Part shown: positions 1 to 9,118 of the stretch, piece after piece | Position numbering within the stretch: position 1 is the first letter of the stretch | Layout of the letters: every line of letters starts with the position of its first letter | Source: Candidatus Methylomicrobium oryzae | Lineage (GTDB): Bacteria > Pseudomonadota > Gammaproteobacteria > Methylococcales > Methylomonadaceae | Direction: 5' to 3' | DNA length: 64,000 nt | Assembly (NCBI RefSeq): GCF_016745425.1 | Contig: NZ_JAERVK010000003.1 | Span: 62,001 to 126,000 of the forward strand | Notes under the pieces: generated by a model | Database searches by the model: none | What the model saw: only the letters and a program-made list of their open reading frames with translations | What the model was told of the DNA's origin: nothing | Translations under genes and position numbers: made by a program

Positions 1-840
1 CACGTTTCGGCGGTAATTGTATTCTCCGGTCAGCGTCAATTTTTCGCCGTTGTACTGCGCGGACAGCATCAAGGGACGTACAAACGAAGTGCCCGGCCCG
101 AATCTGTCGCCCGCCAGCGGATGGTAATCCAGCTGCAGGTCCGCATAGCTGACCGCGAAGACGTATTCGCCGCCGTTCAGTTCGTAGCTCAGTTGGGTGA
201 CCACGGTGGGTTGGGCCTCAAATTCGCCGCGCGCGAAAGGGCCCAACTGGATCGACCGGATTTCCTGATTGTTGCCCAGCGGAACGACATAGTTGAACTT
301 AAAGTTGAAATCGCCGTACCCGGTATGCTGTTCGGCATAAAATTGGCCGCCGTCGCCGGAAGTCAGCAGCGAGCGCGAGCGTTCGAAATAATTGCCTTGC
401 GGCAACAGGATTGTCGGATGCGTAAATGCGACGTCGCGGGTTTCGTTGTATAACCCCAGCGGCACTTTGACGCGCCCGCCGCGCAGCCCGAGCCGTCCCG
501 ATGTGTATTCCCACAAGGTCAGGTCGGCAAGTCCGTAGTCGACCCGGACGCTGCCGCGATCGATGTTTCCGGCCCGGCGGTAGAGCCCCTGAATCGCAAA
601 GCTCAAGCGGTTAGACGGTTTATAGGACGAATTGAGGCCGATCTCGGTGATGCCGAGGCTGATGCCGTCGTCGCTTTGCCCGAACAGATTATTGTCCGAG
701 GTGTGGAACAGACTTTGCGCGAGAAAGCCGTGCACCTGGATTTCGTCGGGCAAATCTCCGGCTCTGCCCGCCAACGGCAGGCTCCACAGGATGCCCAGAC
801 TCAGCCCGCTATTGATAATCGAACAGACGAATTTGCGCAT
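1..840 (-). CDS. Outer-membrane beta-barrel (porin-like) protein, 3' end cut by window edge
   Basis: The minus-strand frame from the ATG at 840 is open for 280 codons and runs off the left edge, so the C-terminus is missing. The first ~26 residues (MRKFVCSIINSG then a hydrophobic run ending LAGRA) look like a signal peptide. The rest alternates polar and hydrophobic residues with many Gly, Tyr, Asn and Asp, as in bacterial porin barrels; short segments such as LRGGRVKVPLGLYNETRD resemble phosphate-selective/short-chain porins. It overlaps the end of the upstream gene by 32 nt, so the two are probably co-transcribed and translationally coupled; I see no good Shine-Dalgarno at 840. Porin plus small phosphate-binding-like protein is a recurring pair in gammaproteobacteria, usually near a sensor gene. 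Specificity cannot be told from the visible part. Confidence 0.7.
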   Translation of the reverse strand, partial: MRKFVCSIINSGLSLGILWSLPLAGRAGDLPDEIQVHGFLAQSLFHTSDNNLFGQSDDGISLGITEIGLNSSYKPSNRLSFAIQGLYRRAGNIDRGSVRVDYGLADLTLWEYTSGRLGLRGGRVKVPLGLYNETRDVAFTHPTILLPQGNYFERSRSLLTSGDGGQFYAEQHTGYGDFNFKFNYVVPLGNNQEIRSIQLGPFARGEFEAQPTVVTQLSYELNGGEYVFAVSYADLQLDYHPLAGDRFGPGTSFVRPLMLSAQYNGEKLTLTGEYNYRRNV

Positions 841-1255
841 TGCTGTCGGGTTTCTTGCTTACATAGCCGATCGCATTCGGCGTGTTGGTGACTTTTTCGA
901 TCATCTCCCGTTCCGAGTCGAGCTGGACCGGAGCGATGCCGGTACCGGAATAGATCATTCGGTCCCAGGCGCGCCGGAACTGGTGCGGAAACATGTCCAG
1001 GCTGTTCTTGACGAAGTCTTTATGGACCGGGTCGTCGTCGGTCAGCGTAAAAACCTTGATCGGTTCGCCGTTAGGCCAGATCCTCAGATGCATCGCGAAG
1101 ATTGCCCGGGTATCGGCGCGTGAATAATGCGCGGATGGGACCGAGGCGTTGACGATGATTTCCGCCGCCCCCGCGACAACCGGGCACAAGCCCAGGCAAA
1201 CGCCGACGATTGCCGAAGTAATCAGTTTCCTGATGATCGGTTTCCGAAGGCGCAA
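809..1255 (-). CDS. Small periplasmic PstS-like (PBP superfamily) substrate-binding protein
   Basis: This 148-residue protein begins with a clear signal peptide (MRLRKPIIRKLITSAIVGVC, processing near VVAGAAE). The mature part starts with a beta strand (IIVNASVPSAHYSRADTRAIF), has a WPNGEPIKVFTLTDDDPVHKDF segment, and ends with NAIGYVSKKPD. This pattern is typical of short one-domain relatives of phosphate ABC-transporter binding proteins. It is far shorter than true PstS (~320 residues), so it probably binds a ligand for sensing or for its partner rather than feeding an ABC transporter; none is encoded nearby. The following porin-like gene overlaps its 3' end. The family assignment is moderate and the ligand is unknown. 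Confidence 0.65.
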   Translation of the reverse strand: MRLRKPIIRKLITSAIVGVCLGLCPVVAGAAEIIVNASVPSAHYSRADTRAIFAMHLRIWPNGEPIKVFTLTDDDPVHKDFVKNSLDMFPHQFRRAWDRMIYSGTGIAPVQLDSEREMIEKVTNTPNAIGYVSKKPDSNAQIRLFDYQ

Positions 1256-1367
1256 TTTAGCCGTCCCTTGCGCAGGAGCGTCTAGTCACCGGAATCGTCG
1301 GATGATGAATTGAAGACAGTCTTGGCGCTGCGGGCATGAGTCCGTCTTGGGGGAAGAAATTCGGAGT

Positions 1368-3599
1368 TTAAAGTTTTTGCCAGCGCAGGCGGTTTGCATT
1401 GCTGACCACGGTCAGCGAAGACATCGCCATCGCCGCGCCCGCGATCATCGGATTCAGCAGGATGCCGGCGAAAGGATACAAAAGGCCGGCGGCGACCGGA
1501 ATGCTGATCGTGTTGTAGAAAAAAGCGCCGAACAGGTTTTGTTTGATATTGACCACGGTAAGCTGCGACAGCCGGATCACTTCCGGTATTTTCATCAGCG
1601 AGCCCTGCAGGATCACCACGTCCGCGCTTTCGATCGCGACGTCGGTGCCGGTCCCGATGGCGAAGCCGACGTCGGCCTGCGCGAGCGCCGGCGCATCGTT
1701 GATCCCGTCGCCGACCATGCCGACCGTTTCGCCCTGAGCCTGCAGTTCCCTGACCACGGCCGCCTTATCCTGCGGCAGCACTTGCGCCCTGACTTCGGCA
1801 ATGCCGGCTTCCTGCGCGATCGCCTGGGCTGTGATCGGATTGTCGCCGGTCACCATCAGCACGCGGATGCCCTGATTGCGCAGCCGCTGTACCGCAGCGG
1901 CCGAATCGGGCTTGATCGGATCGGCGACGGCAACGATGCCGGCGAACTGCCGGTCGACCGCGAGCAGCATCGGCGTTTTGCCCTCGGCGCTGAGTTTGGC
2001 AAGGTTGTCCTGATGGCTTGCGAGATCGATGCCTTCTTTCTCCAGGAGTTCCCGGTTGCCGAATACGACGCGGCGGCCGCCCTGCGTCGCCTCGACGCCG
2101 TGGCCTGTAATTGCCTTGAATTGCGTCACTTTTTTCGGTTGGACCGTTTGTTCCCGCGCTGCCGCCAGCACGGCCGCCGCCAGCGGATGCTCGGAGCCGG
2201 CTTCGAGGCTGGACGCGAGTTGCAGCACTTCGGTTTCGGAAAAACCGCCGGCGCCTTCGATCGACACGACCTTCGGCTTGCCCTGAGTGACCGTACCGGT
2301 CTTGTCCAGCACCAGGCAGGTCAGTTTGCCGGCTGTTTGCAAGGCGTCGCCTTTGCGGATCAGTATGCCGGTTTGCGCGGCCTTCCCGACCGAAACCATC
2401 ACCGAAATCGGGGTTGCAAGGCCCAGCGCGCAAGGGCAGGCGATTACCAGCACGGTCATCGAGGTGACGAACGCATAACCCAGGGACGGTTCCGGACCGA
2501 AACCGTACCAGACCAGAAAGGTGAAGACCGCCAGACCGATCACGGCCGGCACGAAAATCGCGGAAACCCGGTCGGCCAGTCGCGCGATTTCCGGTTTGCT
2601 GTTCTGCGCCTGGCGCACGCTGTGAATGATCTGGGCCAGCGCGGTATCGCGGCCGATGCGGGTCGCCTTGAACAGGAAGCTGCCGCTTTGATTGATCGTG
2701 CCGGCGGCGACCGTGGAGCCTTCGATTTTTTCGGACGGCATCGGTTCGCCGGTCAGCATCGATTCGTCGACCGACGAGTGGCCTTCGATCAGCACGCCGT
2801 CGACCGCAATTTTTTCGCCGGGGCGGACCCTGAGCGTTTCGCCGAGGCCCACGTCTTCGATCGGCACGTCGAGTTCCGCGCCGTTCCGAACGACCCGGGC
2901 CGTACGCGGCTGCAGGCCGATCAATTGGCGGATCGCGGATGAAGTCTTGCCGCGCGCCCGGGTTTCGAGGCCCGAGCCCAGGTTGATGAATGCCAGGATC
3001 ACGACCGCAGCTTCGAAATAAGCATGCTTGGCCAGGGAGGGCAGGCTGCCGTAATACTCGATCACGATGCAGGAGTAGAGCCAGGCGGCGCCGGTGCCGA
3101 CCGCGATCAGGGTATCCATGTTCGCCTGCCCGGACTGCAGGGCCTTCAGCGCGCCCCGGTAAATGTGCGCGCCCGAATAGACCAGCACCGCCAAGGTTAA
3201 TATCGCGACTTCCGGCCAGAACCAGCGTCCGGTGGCGGAGCCCATGTCCGGCAGCCAGTCCGCCATTTCCAGCAGCATCAGGAGGCCGCCGACGCCGCCT
3301 GCGACCGCCGCTTTTTTCAGCAGCATCCGGTAACGCGCCAGCTCCTGCTCTTCCTGTTCCGCCGGATCTTCGAATCCTTCCATCACCGCCGCTTCGTAGC
3401 CCGCGTCCTTGACGGCTCGGATCAACCGTTCCGGATCGGCTTCGCCTTTTACGGTCGCGGAATGGTCCGCAAAGTTGACGCTGACTTCGGTAACGCCGGA
3501 CACGCCGCTCAGCGCGCTTTCGACGACGCTGACGCAACCGGCGCAGCTCATCCCTAAAATCGACAAGCGCAGTTCGTTCGATGCTTCTTCTTTGCTCAT
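1368..3599 (-). CDS. copA: Copper-translocating P1B-type ATPase CopA
   Basis: The 743-residue protein has one N-terminal heavy-metal-associated domain (GMSCAGC, Cys19 and Cys22), then paired membrane helices, the actuator TGE motif (SMLTGEPMP), the ion-path motif CPC in [13 protein letters not shown], the phosphorylation site DKTGT, the SEHPL histidine-proline motif of the nucleotide-binding domain and the hinge [14 protein letters not shown]. These define a CPx Cu(I) exporter of the inner membrane. A GGAGAG ribosome site precedes the ATG. The CopZ-like chaperone gene lies 33 bp upstream on the same strand, so the two form an operon. Copper export matters in methanotrophs, which accumulate copper for particulate methane monooxygenase. 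Length and motifs are complete; silver cannot be excluded as a further substrate. Confidence 0.95.
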   Translation of the reverse strand: MSKEEASNELRLSILGMSCAGCVSVVESALSGVSGVTEVSVNFADHSATVKGEADPERLIRAVKDAGYEAAVMEGFEDPAEQEEQELARYRMLLKKAAVAGGVGGLLMLLEMADWLPDMGSATGRWFWPEVAILTLAVLVYSGAHIYRGALKALQSGQANMDTLIAVGTGAAWLYSCIVIEYYGSLPSLAKHAYFEAAVVILAFINLGSGLETRARGKTSSAIRQLIGLQPRTARVVRNGAELDVPIEDVGLGETLRVRPGEKIAVDGVLIEGHSSVDESMLTGEPMPSEKIEGSTVAAGTINQSGSFLFKATRIGRDTALAQIIHSVRQAQNSKPEIARLADRVSAIFVPAVIGLAVFTFLVWYGFGPEPSLGYAFVTSMTVLVIACPCALGLATPISVMVSVGKAAQTGILIRKGDALQTAGKLTCLVLDKTGTVTQGKPKVVSIEGAGGFSETEVLQLASSLEAGSEHPLAAAVLAAAREQTVQPKKVTQFKAITGHGVEATQGGRRVVFGNRELLEKEGIDLASHQDNLAKLSAEGKTPMLLAVDRQFAGIVAVADPIKPDSAAAVQRLRNQGIRVLMVTGDNPITAQAIAQEAGIAEVRAQVLPQDKAAVVRELQAQGETVGMVGDGINDAPALAQADVGFAIGTGTDVAIESADVVILQGSLMKIPEVIRLSQLTVVNIKQNLFGAFFYNTISIPVAAGLLYPFAGILLNPMIAGAAMAMSSLTVVSNANRLRWQKL

Positions 3600-3632
3600 G
3601 AGGTCTCTCCGGCGATTCCCATCGGATTCGGA

Positions 3633-3842
3633 TTATTCGACCGAAAAGCCGGCCTCGGCGATCGCCGCCTTGATCGCTTCCAGATCGGTTTTCGCAGCGT
3701 CATAGTCGACGCCGACCTTTTTTTCCTTGCTCGATGCGGTCACCGACAGCACGCCGTCGATCGCGCCCAGTTTGCTTTTGACATTTGCTTCGCAGCCGCC
3801 GCATTTCATTCCGGTAACTGCCAATTCAACGAATTCAGCCAT
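3633..3842 (-). CDS. copZ: CopZ-like HMA-domain copper chaperone
   Basis: This 69-residue protein is a single heavy-metal-associated ferredoxin-like domain with the motif GMKCGGCEANV; two cysteines of the CxxC bind Cu(I). It would hand copper to the neighbouring CopA, which has its own HMA domain. There are two ATGs, at 3848 and 3842. I chose 3842 (MAEFVEL) because the AGGAG ribosome site sits directly against the first ATG but at a good distance from the second. The operon partner copA starts 33 bp downstream. The region upstream (3843-3978) is the divergent promoter region with hflD. I saw no obvious CueR-type operator. Confidence 0.88.
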   Translation of the reverse strand: MAEFVELAVTGMKCGGCEANVKSKLGAIDGVLSVTASSKEKKVGVDYDAAKTDLEAIKAAIAEAGFSVE

Positions 3843-3978
3843 GTTCATTCTCCTCGTATTCGTAATTTCCCGAAGTTATATCATACTCGACTGAAACCGG
3901 ATAATCATGATATAAATGCAGGAGAAGGAGGGGGCGGGCGCTGCTTGCTTTGCTTGGTGAATCACCTTTGCGCGAATC

Positions 3979-4602
3979 ATGGAATTAAAAACACTAACCA
4001 ATCAAACCATCGCATTGGCGGGGGTCGCACAGGCGGCGGCGCTGGTGCAGCAATTGGCGACGCGGGGTACCTGCGATCAGGAGGCGCTGAACGCCAGCAT
4101 CGGAAGTGTGCTGAAAATCGATTCGGAAAGTGTGCTGGATGTTTACGGCGGGCTGAACGGCCTGAAGCTCGGCTTGAGGCAATTGCAGTCGCAAATGACC
4201 GGCTATCGGGTCGATAATCCGGAACAGGCCCGCTATGCGGCAACTCTGGTGTTTCTGGAGAATCAGCTTTCATCGCGGAAGGATTTGCTCGATGCGATCC
4301 GGGTCGGCGTCGAGAAAGCCCAGGCGCAAAGCGAACATTTCGGCCTTCTGCACGAAAACGTGCTGGCCAATCTCGGCGAAGTCTATCACAGTACGGTCAG
4401 CACGCTGCAGCCTCGCATCATGGTCAACGGCGAGCAAACCTACCTGTCGCGGCCCGATACCGTCAACAAGATCAGAGCGCTGCTGCTGGCCGGCATCCGT
4501 TCGGTGATTCTGTGGAAACAATGCGGCGGCGCGCGCTGGAAATTCATTTTTTACCGCAAAAAAATCCAGAAAGAGCTGGAAAACCTGCTGCAGCAGGTTT
4601 GA
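3979..4602 (+). CDS. hflD: HflD family protein (DUF489)
   Basis: The 207-residue alpha-helical protein begins MELKTLTNQTIALAGVAQAA, matching the characteristic start of HflD, and keeps the family's internal segments (LQSQMTGYRVDNPEQARYAATLVFLE; VRALL-like KIRALLLAGIRSVILWKQCGG). In Escherichia coli HflD is a peripheral inner-membrane protein that affects lambda CII and lysogenisation; its housekeeping role is unclear. In many gammaproteobacteria it sits next to mnmA and purB. Here neither is adjacent, and it is followed 7 bp later by an ABC transporter operon with which it may be co-transcribed. No strong ribosome site precedes the ATG. Confidence 0.9.
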   Translation: MELKTLTNQTIALAGVAQAAALVQQLATRGTCDQEALNASIGSVLKIDSESVLDVYGGLNGLKLGLRQLQSQMTGYRVDNPEQARYAATLVFLENQLSSRKDLLDAIRVGVEKAQAQSEHFGLLHENVLANLGEVYHSTVSTLQPRIMVNGEQTYLSRPDTVNKIRALLLAGIRSVILWKQCGGARWKFIFYRKKIQKELENLLQQV

Positions 4603-4609
4603 CGCGATA

Positions 4610-5545
4610 ATGACCGTTCTTGTCGAGGCCAATCATCTGTCCCGTTATTACGGAAGCCAGTGTGCGGTCGACGATATCAGTTTTACGCTGCATCGGGGCG
4701 AAGTGCTGGGCCTTTTGGGACCGAACGGCGCCGGCAAGACCACCACGATGCAGATGCTCTGCGGCAACCTCGCGCCCAGCGCCGGGCAGATCCTGATCAA
4801 CGGCGTCGACCTGCTCGACCGTCCGAAAGAAGCCAAGCGCCATCTGGGCTATCTGCCCGATACACCGCCTTTATACCGGGATTTGACGGTCAACGAATTT
4901 TTGGCCTATTGCGCCGAACTGCACGGGGTTGATAAAAAAGCGATTCCGGGCGCCGTCAAGCGCGTGCAGGAACGCTGCGGGCTGGACGAGGTGCGGGACA
5001 AGCTGATCGGCAACCTTTCGAAAGGCTTCCAGCAACGCACCGGCATCGCCCAGGCGATCCTGCATAGTCCGAAAGTGATCATTCTGGACGAGCCGACGGT
5101 CGGCCTCGATCCCTTGCAAATCCGCGAGATCCGGGCGCTGATCCGCGAACTCGGCCGGGAACACGGCATCATTCTATCGACTCATATTTTGACCGAAGTC
5201 GAAGAGTCCTGCACCCATGTCCAGATTATCCATCAAGGCCGCCTGGTCCTGCACGAGACGATCGCCGGTTTGCAGCGGCACATGCACAGCTGCACGTTGG
5301 AAGTGATTACCCGCATCCCGCCGGATCTGAAGGCGCTGTCGGCCTTGCCGGGCGTGCTGTCGGTCGAGCCTCTGGCCGGCACCCGCCTGTTCGTGCATCA
5401 CGGCGTCGACGACAATCCCGCCAAGCAGATTGCCGAGTTGGTCGTGGCGTCCGGCTGGGGGCTGGAGGAACTGGTACCGGTCAAAAAATCGCTCGAAGAC
5501 GTATTCATCCAATTGACCTGGGAGACGGAGGCGGATTCGGAATGA
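4610..5545 (+). CDS. ABC transporter ATP-binding subunit (GldA-like export type)
   Basis: The 311-residue protein has an N-terminal nucleotide-binding domain: Walker A GPNGAGKTTTMQM, a Q-loop (YLPDTPPLYRDLTV), signature LSKGFQQR, Walker B VIILDEPTVGLDP and the H-loop histidine (STHIL). A C-terminal extension of ~90 residues is typical of ABC-2 type exporters. It overlaps the next gene by four bases (ATGA) and that gene overlaps the third, so the three are translationally coupled. The set ATPase - ABC-2 permease - GldG-like protein is widespread in proteobacteria and related in sequence to gliding-motility GldA/F/G, although these bacteria do not glide by that mechanism. The exported substrate is unknown. 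Confidence 0.92.
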   Translation: MTVLVEANHLSRYYGSQCAVDDISFTLHRGEVLGLLGPNGAGKTTTMQMLCGNLAPSAGQILINGVDLLDRPKEAKRHLGYLPDTPPLYRDLTVNEFLAYCAELHGVDKKAIPGAVKRVQERCGLDEVRDKLIGNLSKGFQQRTGIAQAILHSPKVIILDEPTVGLDPLQIREIRALIRELGREHGIILSTHILTEVEESCTHVQIIHQGRLVLHETIAGLQRHMHSCTLEVITRIPPDLKALSALPGVLSVEPLAGTRLFVHHGVDDNPAKQIAELVVASGWGLEELVPVKKSLEDVFIQLTWETEADSE

Positions 5546-6300
5546 AAATGGCATTCACGATCGCCGCCCGCGAATTCAAATCGCTGTTCCTGTCGCCCTT
5601 GGCTTGGACGCTTCTGGCGATTCTGCAGGCGATCCTGGCCTTTCTGTTTCTGACCCAGGTCGAAGCGTTCAATATGCTGCAGCCGAAACTGGCGGGGCTC
5701 GACAATGCACCCGGGTTGACCGATATCGTGGTGACGCCGCTGTTCGGCAATGCGGGGATCATTTTTCTGCTGGTCACGCCGCTGTTGACGATGCGCCTGA
5801 TTACCGAAGAACGGCGGAACAAGACAATGGCGCTGCTTTTGTCCGCGCCGGTTTCCAATGCCGAGATCGTGCTCGGGAAATATTTCGGCGTGGTCGGCCT
5901 GTTATGGGTGATGGTCGTGCTGACTGCCCTGATGCCCTTGTCCCTGCTGGTCGGCGGCGACCTGGACCTGGGCAAGCTTGCCGCAAACCTGTTCGCGCTG
6001 GCCCTTCTGGCTGCGGCGTTCGCGGCGACCGGCCTTTATACCTCCTGCATTGCAAGTCATCCGACAATCGCCGCGATGACTGCCTTCGGCCTGCTGCTCT
6101 TGCTGTGGATTCTGGACTGGACTGCCGGCATGGGTGAACAGCGGGCTTATGTCTTTGAGTATCTGTCGATACTGCGCCATTTCCAGAATCTGCAAAGCGG
6201 CCTGGTCAGTACCGCCGATGCCGCCTATTTCCTGCTGTTTACCGCCGTTTTTCTCGTGCTGAGCATTCGCCGCCTCGATTACGACCGTCTGCAAAAATGA
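5542..6300 (+). CDS. ABC-2 type permease (GldF-like)
   Basis: The 252-residue integral membrane protein has about six hydrophobic helices, starting after the typical MKMAFTIAAREFKSLFLSPLAW N-terminus of ABC-2 permeases (a cytoplasmic amphipathic helix followed by the first transmembrane helix). The motif LLTMRLITEERRNKTMALLLSAPVSNAEIVLGKYFG is diagnostic for this permease family and lies in the cytoplasmic loop that contacts the ATPase. It overlaps both neighbours by four bases and works with them as one exporter. Substrate unknown. Confidence 0.9.
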   Translation: MKMAFTIAAREFKSLFLSPLAWTLLAILQAILAFLFLTQVEAFNMLQPKLAGLDNAPGLTDIVVTPLFGNAGIIFLLVTPLLTMRLITEERRNKTMALLLSAPVSNAEIVLGKYFGVVGLLWVMVVLTALMPLSLLVGGDLDLGKLAANLFALALLAAAFAATGLYTSCIASHPTIAAMTAFGLLLLLWILDWTAGMGEQRAYVFEYLSILRHFQNLQSGLVSTADAAYFLLFTAVFLVLSIRRLDYDRLQK

Positions 6301-7643
6301 AATTGACGCGCCATGTGCATCAACAAATCCGCCTGAAAAACCGGCTTCTGACTTTGCTGTTTCTGTGCGCGGTGGGGGGGGCGGCCTGGCTGAGTGCGCG
6401 CTATTCGTATCAGGCCGACTGGACGGAGGCCCGCTCGAATACGCTGTCGCCGGCCACCCGGAAGCTGTTGCAGGCAATGTCCGGTAAAGTCAGCGTGACC
6501 GCCTACATCAAGACCGGTTTGCCGATACGCCTGCAGATCGCGCATTTGGTCGACCGCTATACCCATCTCAAGCCGGACCTCAAGCTGGACTTCGTCGACC
6601 CGAACAACGATCCGCAAAAGGCCCGCGAGCTGAATATCGGCGAGGAAGGGCTGGTCGTGGTCGAATATCAGGGCCGCAGCGAAAAACTGAATTTTATCGA
6701 CGAGGCGGCGCTGACCAATGCCTTGCTGCAATTGACGCATGCGGAAGACCGCTGGGTGTCTTTCCTGACCGGACACGGCGAACGTTCGCCCGACGGCGAG
6801 GCGAACTTCGACTTGAACCGCTTCAGCAAGGAGCTGCGGCGGCGCAGGATCAATGCGCAAACGGTCAATCTGGCGAAGCTGCCGGCGATACCGGACAATT
6901 CGGCGCTGCTGGTGATCGCTTCGCCTTCGGTTGCGTTGCTGCCCGGCGAGATCGAGATCGTCAAGCAGTACGTGCAGCGCGGCGGTAATCTGTTGCTTTT
7001 GGCCGATCCGGGCGACAAGACGCTCGATTTCATCTGGCCTCTGCTCGGCCTGCATCCCTTGCCGGGCCGGATAGTCGACAAGGCGGCCAAACTGGCCGGA
7101 ATCAATGATCCGAGCTTCGTGATCGTCAGTGAATACAGCCGCCATCCGGTCACCCGCAATTTCCAGACGCTGACCGTGTATCCCGCGGCGGCCGGTTTCG
7201 ACATCGCTGCCGATATCGATTTCGAGAGTGTCCCTTTGCTGAACAGCGGCCCCGAGTCCTGGACCGAAACCGGACCATTGACCGGAACAATACGTTTCCA
7301 TCCGGACAGCGCCGAAAAGCAAGGGCCGATTACGCTGGCGTACGCCTTGACGCGGAATCTGGAAAACGGCGGCGAACAGCGCATTATTGTGGTCGGCGAC
7401 GGCGACTTTCTTGCGAACACCTATATTGATAACGCCGGCAATCTGGACATGGGGCTGCGCATGATCAATTGGCTGGTCCATGACGACCGTTTTATCGATA
7501 TTCCCGCCAAAACCGCGCCGGACCGGACCCTGAAGCTGACCCTAACCAGCATTGCGGTGATCGGCTTCGGCTTTTTGATCGTGCTGCCGCTTTGCTTGCT
7601 CGTTACCGGATTTACGATCTGGCACCGGCGCAGGCGCCGATGA
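6297..7643 (+). CDS. GldG-family protein with N- and C-terminal membrane anchors
   Basis: The 448-residue protein has a transmembrane helix near residues 17-33 and another near residues 420-440 followed by an arginine-rich cytoplasmic tail (HRRRRR). The large region between them lies in the periplasm and matches the ABC-type uncharacterised transport domain of GldG (YSYQADWTEARSNTLSPATRKLL; FLTGHGERSPDGEANFDLNRFSKEL; LLLLADPGDKT). It is the third gene of the coupled ABC operon. In many related operons a fourth gene for a DUF4340 protein follows; here the next 185 bp contain no such gene, so the operon ends or is shortened. The role of the periplasmic domain is not known. Confidence 0.85.
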   Translation: MKLTRHVHQQIRLKNRLLTLLFLCAVGGAAWLSARYSYQADWTEARSNTLSPATRKLLQAMSGKVSVTAYIKTGLPIRLQIAHLVDRYTHLKPDLKLDFVDPNNDPQKARELNIGEEGLVVVEYQGRSEKLNFIDEAALTNALLQLTHAEDRWVSFLTGHGERSPDGEANFDLNRFSKELRRRRINAQTVNLAKLPAIPDNSALLVIASPSVALLPGEIEIVKQYVQRGGNLLLLADPGDKTLDFIWPLLGLHPLPGRIVDKAAKLAGINDPSFVIVSEYSRHPVTRNFQTLTVYPAAAGFDIAADIDFESVPLLNSGPESWTETGPLTGTIRFHPDSAEKQGPITLAYALTRNLENGGEQRIIVVGDGDFLANTYIDNAGNLDMGLRMINWLVHDDRFIDIPAKTAPDRTLKLTLTSIAVIGFGFLIVLPLCLLVTGFTIWHRRRRR

Positions 7644-7828
7644 GGACATGGCTTTTTCGGTCATTCGTTACCGTGTGGCAGGGTTTTGCGATGAAATCTT
7701 TATTACCCGGTTCCTTACGATTCAGGCCATACGGGCTTATCCTCGGATAGCGGGGAAATCGGCTTGATGTTGATGAGTCAGTGTGCAAGAGCGGTTAACG
7801 CAACCCGCTGCTCCTCTTCGGAGCGATA

Positions 7829-8041
7829 TTAGTCGATGTAGCCGTCATCTTTCATTTTTTTCTCGTCGACATACTCTCGCACCACCAAGGCAGCCCCCAG
7901 GACGACTACAAAGAGTGCAGCAGCGGTAATCGTCAGCTTCAGGAAGATTTCGCCGCTTAACAGAGCGAACCATAACTGGAGCAGAGCAATGACGACCCAG
8001 ATGACGAAGATGGCCAGACAGATGATCGCACCGGTTCTCAT
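7829..8041 (-). CDS. Small two-helix membrane protein, unrecognised
   Basis: The 70-residue protein beginning MRTGAIICLAIFVIWVVIALL has two predicted transmembrane helices (about residues 4-24 and 35-55) and a charged tail ending DEKKMKDDGYID. I do not recognise the family. The frame is open upstream, but the ATG at 8041 overlaps the stop of the upstream DUF4177 gene by four bases, which marks it as the coupled start. The two genes form a small operon; nothing suggests a specific function. Confidence 0.6.
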   Translation of the reverse strand: MRTGAIICLAIFVIWVVIALLQLWFALLSGEIFLKLTITAAALFVVVLGAALVVREYVDEKKMKDDGYID

Positions 8042-8250
8042 TGGTCCCGCTCCATGATGACCAGATAGGCTTCGCGCCTCCATAGGAGCAGCATGCGGCG
8101 AATGTCTTTTTCCATCGTGACCACCTTCCATCCTTGTCTGGCGTTACCGTTCAAAAATTCGCTGAAGCGGACCGGGTCGACTTTGGATGCGCCAAGCAGC
8201 AGAGAGCCGAGCAGGCCTTCCTGATAAATCACGACTTTATATTCTTTCAT
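8038..8250 (-). CDS. DUF4177 domain protein
   Basis: The 70-residue protein has the layout of DUF4177: an initial strand MKEYKVVIYQ, a helix with FLNGNARQGWKVVTMEKD, and a final strand LLWRREAYLVIMERD. The family has no established biochemical role. It overlaps the downstream small membrane protein gene by four bases. No regulatory site was recognised in the 177 bp upstream, which also contain the hairpin at 8368-8395. Confidence 0.7.
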   Translation of the reverse strand: MKEYKVVIYQEGLLGSLLLGASKVDPVRFSEFLNGNARQGWKVVTMEKDIRRMLLLWRREAYLVIMERDQ

Positions 8251-8367
8251 GCAGACCTCGGTTTGGTGTTCAAGTAGGCGTTCATTATAGAAGGAAGAAA
8301 GCGAGTGGCTTTGAAAAATCAGGTAGAGCTTGAGAAGACCGTTCTTCGATGACAGGCCATGCTAAGG

Positions 8368-8395
8368 ACTCCGCCTCAAAGGTTCAAGGCGGAGT
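8368..8395. terminator. Hairpin downstream of the DUF1097 gene
   Basis: The arms ACTCCGCCT (8368-8376) and AGGCGGAGT (8387-8395) form a perfect 9-bp GC-rich stem with a 10-nt loop. It lies about 30 bp after the stop of the minus-strand DUF1097 gene. There is no long T-run, so termination is plausible but not certain. Confidence 0.5.
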
Positions 8396-8427
8396 GTATC
8401 GATCCTTTAGATTGAAGTGTATCGAGA

Positions 8428-8949
8428 TTATTTAGTGGTCCATTTTTCGGCCAACAGCGCCGAAAATTTGCCGAGATAAACTCCGATCACGATCGATACG
8501 GAAATGACCACGAGCGGATTGCTGAACGAAGCGCCGAGCAGAACGTCTTTTGCCATTTTATCCGGTGTCTGCAAGAGGTAGGCGAAAGTCATCGAATATC
8601 CGAACACGCTGGCCGGAATCGCAGACAATTGCGGAATCGCAGCAGCCAGGCACATCACGATCACGGCCACCGTGACGGTCAATGCCGCCATCAACGGGAA
8701 TCCAAGCATCGCGTCGGAGGGCACGTTCAAAAGCAGGAAAGCGGTGACCCAGGCCATGACGACGCCGAAAATGCTGCAAATCAGCGAGCCCTTGAGGGCT
8801 GCATCGTTGGCGCCGAGCGCAAAATAGGTCGCCCAGGGGATTGTTGCCGCCCAGATGAAAAAATAACCATTGAGAGGGCCTACGGCAAAGAATGTCGCGG
8901 CGCCTGCCAGGAGGCCGATACTGAAGGAAAGGGCGGTGAGTTTGTTCAT
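8428..8949 (-). CDS. DUF1097 family inner-membrane protein
   Basis: The 173-residue protein starting MNKLTALSFSIGLLAGAATFF has five or six hydrophobic helices and matches the DUF1097 (YcdZ-like) pattern: small, Gly/Ala-rich, with FIWAATIPWATYFALGAN and a CSIFGVVMAWV segment. The start at 8949 is supported by GGAGAA eight bases upstream; the longer frame lacks such a site. The function of the family is not established. It stands alone between the small-gene operon and lptG. Confidence 0.72.
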   Translation of the reverse strand: MNKLTALSFSIGLLAGAATFFAVGPLNGYFFIWAATIPWATYFALGANDAALKGSLICSIFGVVMAWVTAFLLLNVPSDAMLGFPLMAALTVTVAVIVMCLAAAIPQLSAIPASVFGYSMTFAYLLQTPDKMAKDVLLGASFSNPLVVISVSIVIGVYLGKFSALLAEKWTTK

Positions 8950-9118
8950 ATGATTCTCCATTAAAAACGCCTCGACATTACGGAAAATCAATGGATTTCA
9001 TCAGGGAGGCGGTCCGATGAAAGTCCAGCGCGCTGCATCAGGGTAAAGAACGCAACTTCCGTCCGTTGCCCGGACGGGATGTTAACAAATATTGGCCGCC
9101 GGATAAACCGGGCAACAA

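Noticed and set aside
1347-2942. 531-codon open frame on the plus strand opposite copA
   Set aside because: It is the antisense shadow of a complete, motif-rich copA. Its translation is Arg/Asp/His-rich with no family resemblance, as expected from high-GC codon usage on the other strand.
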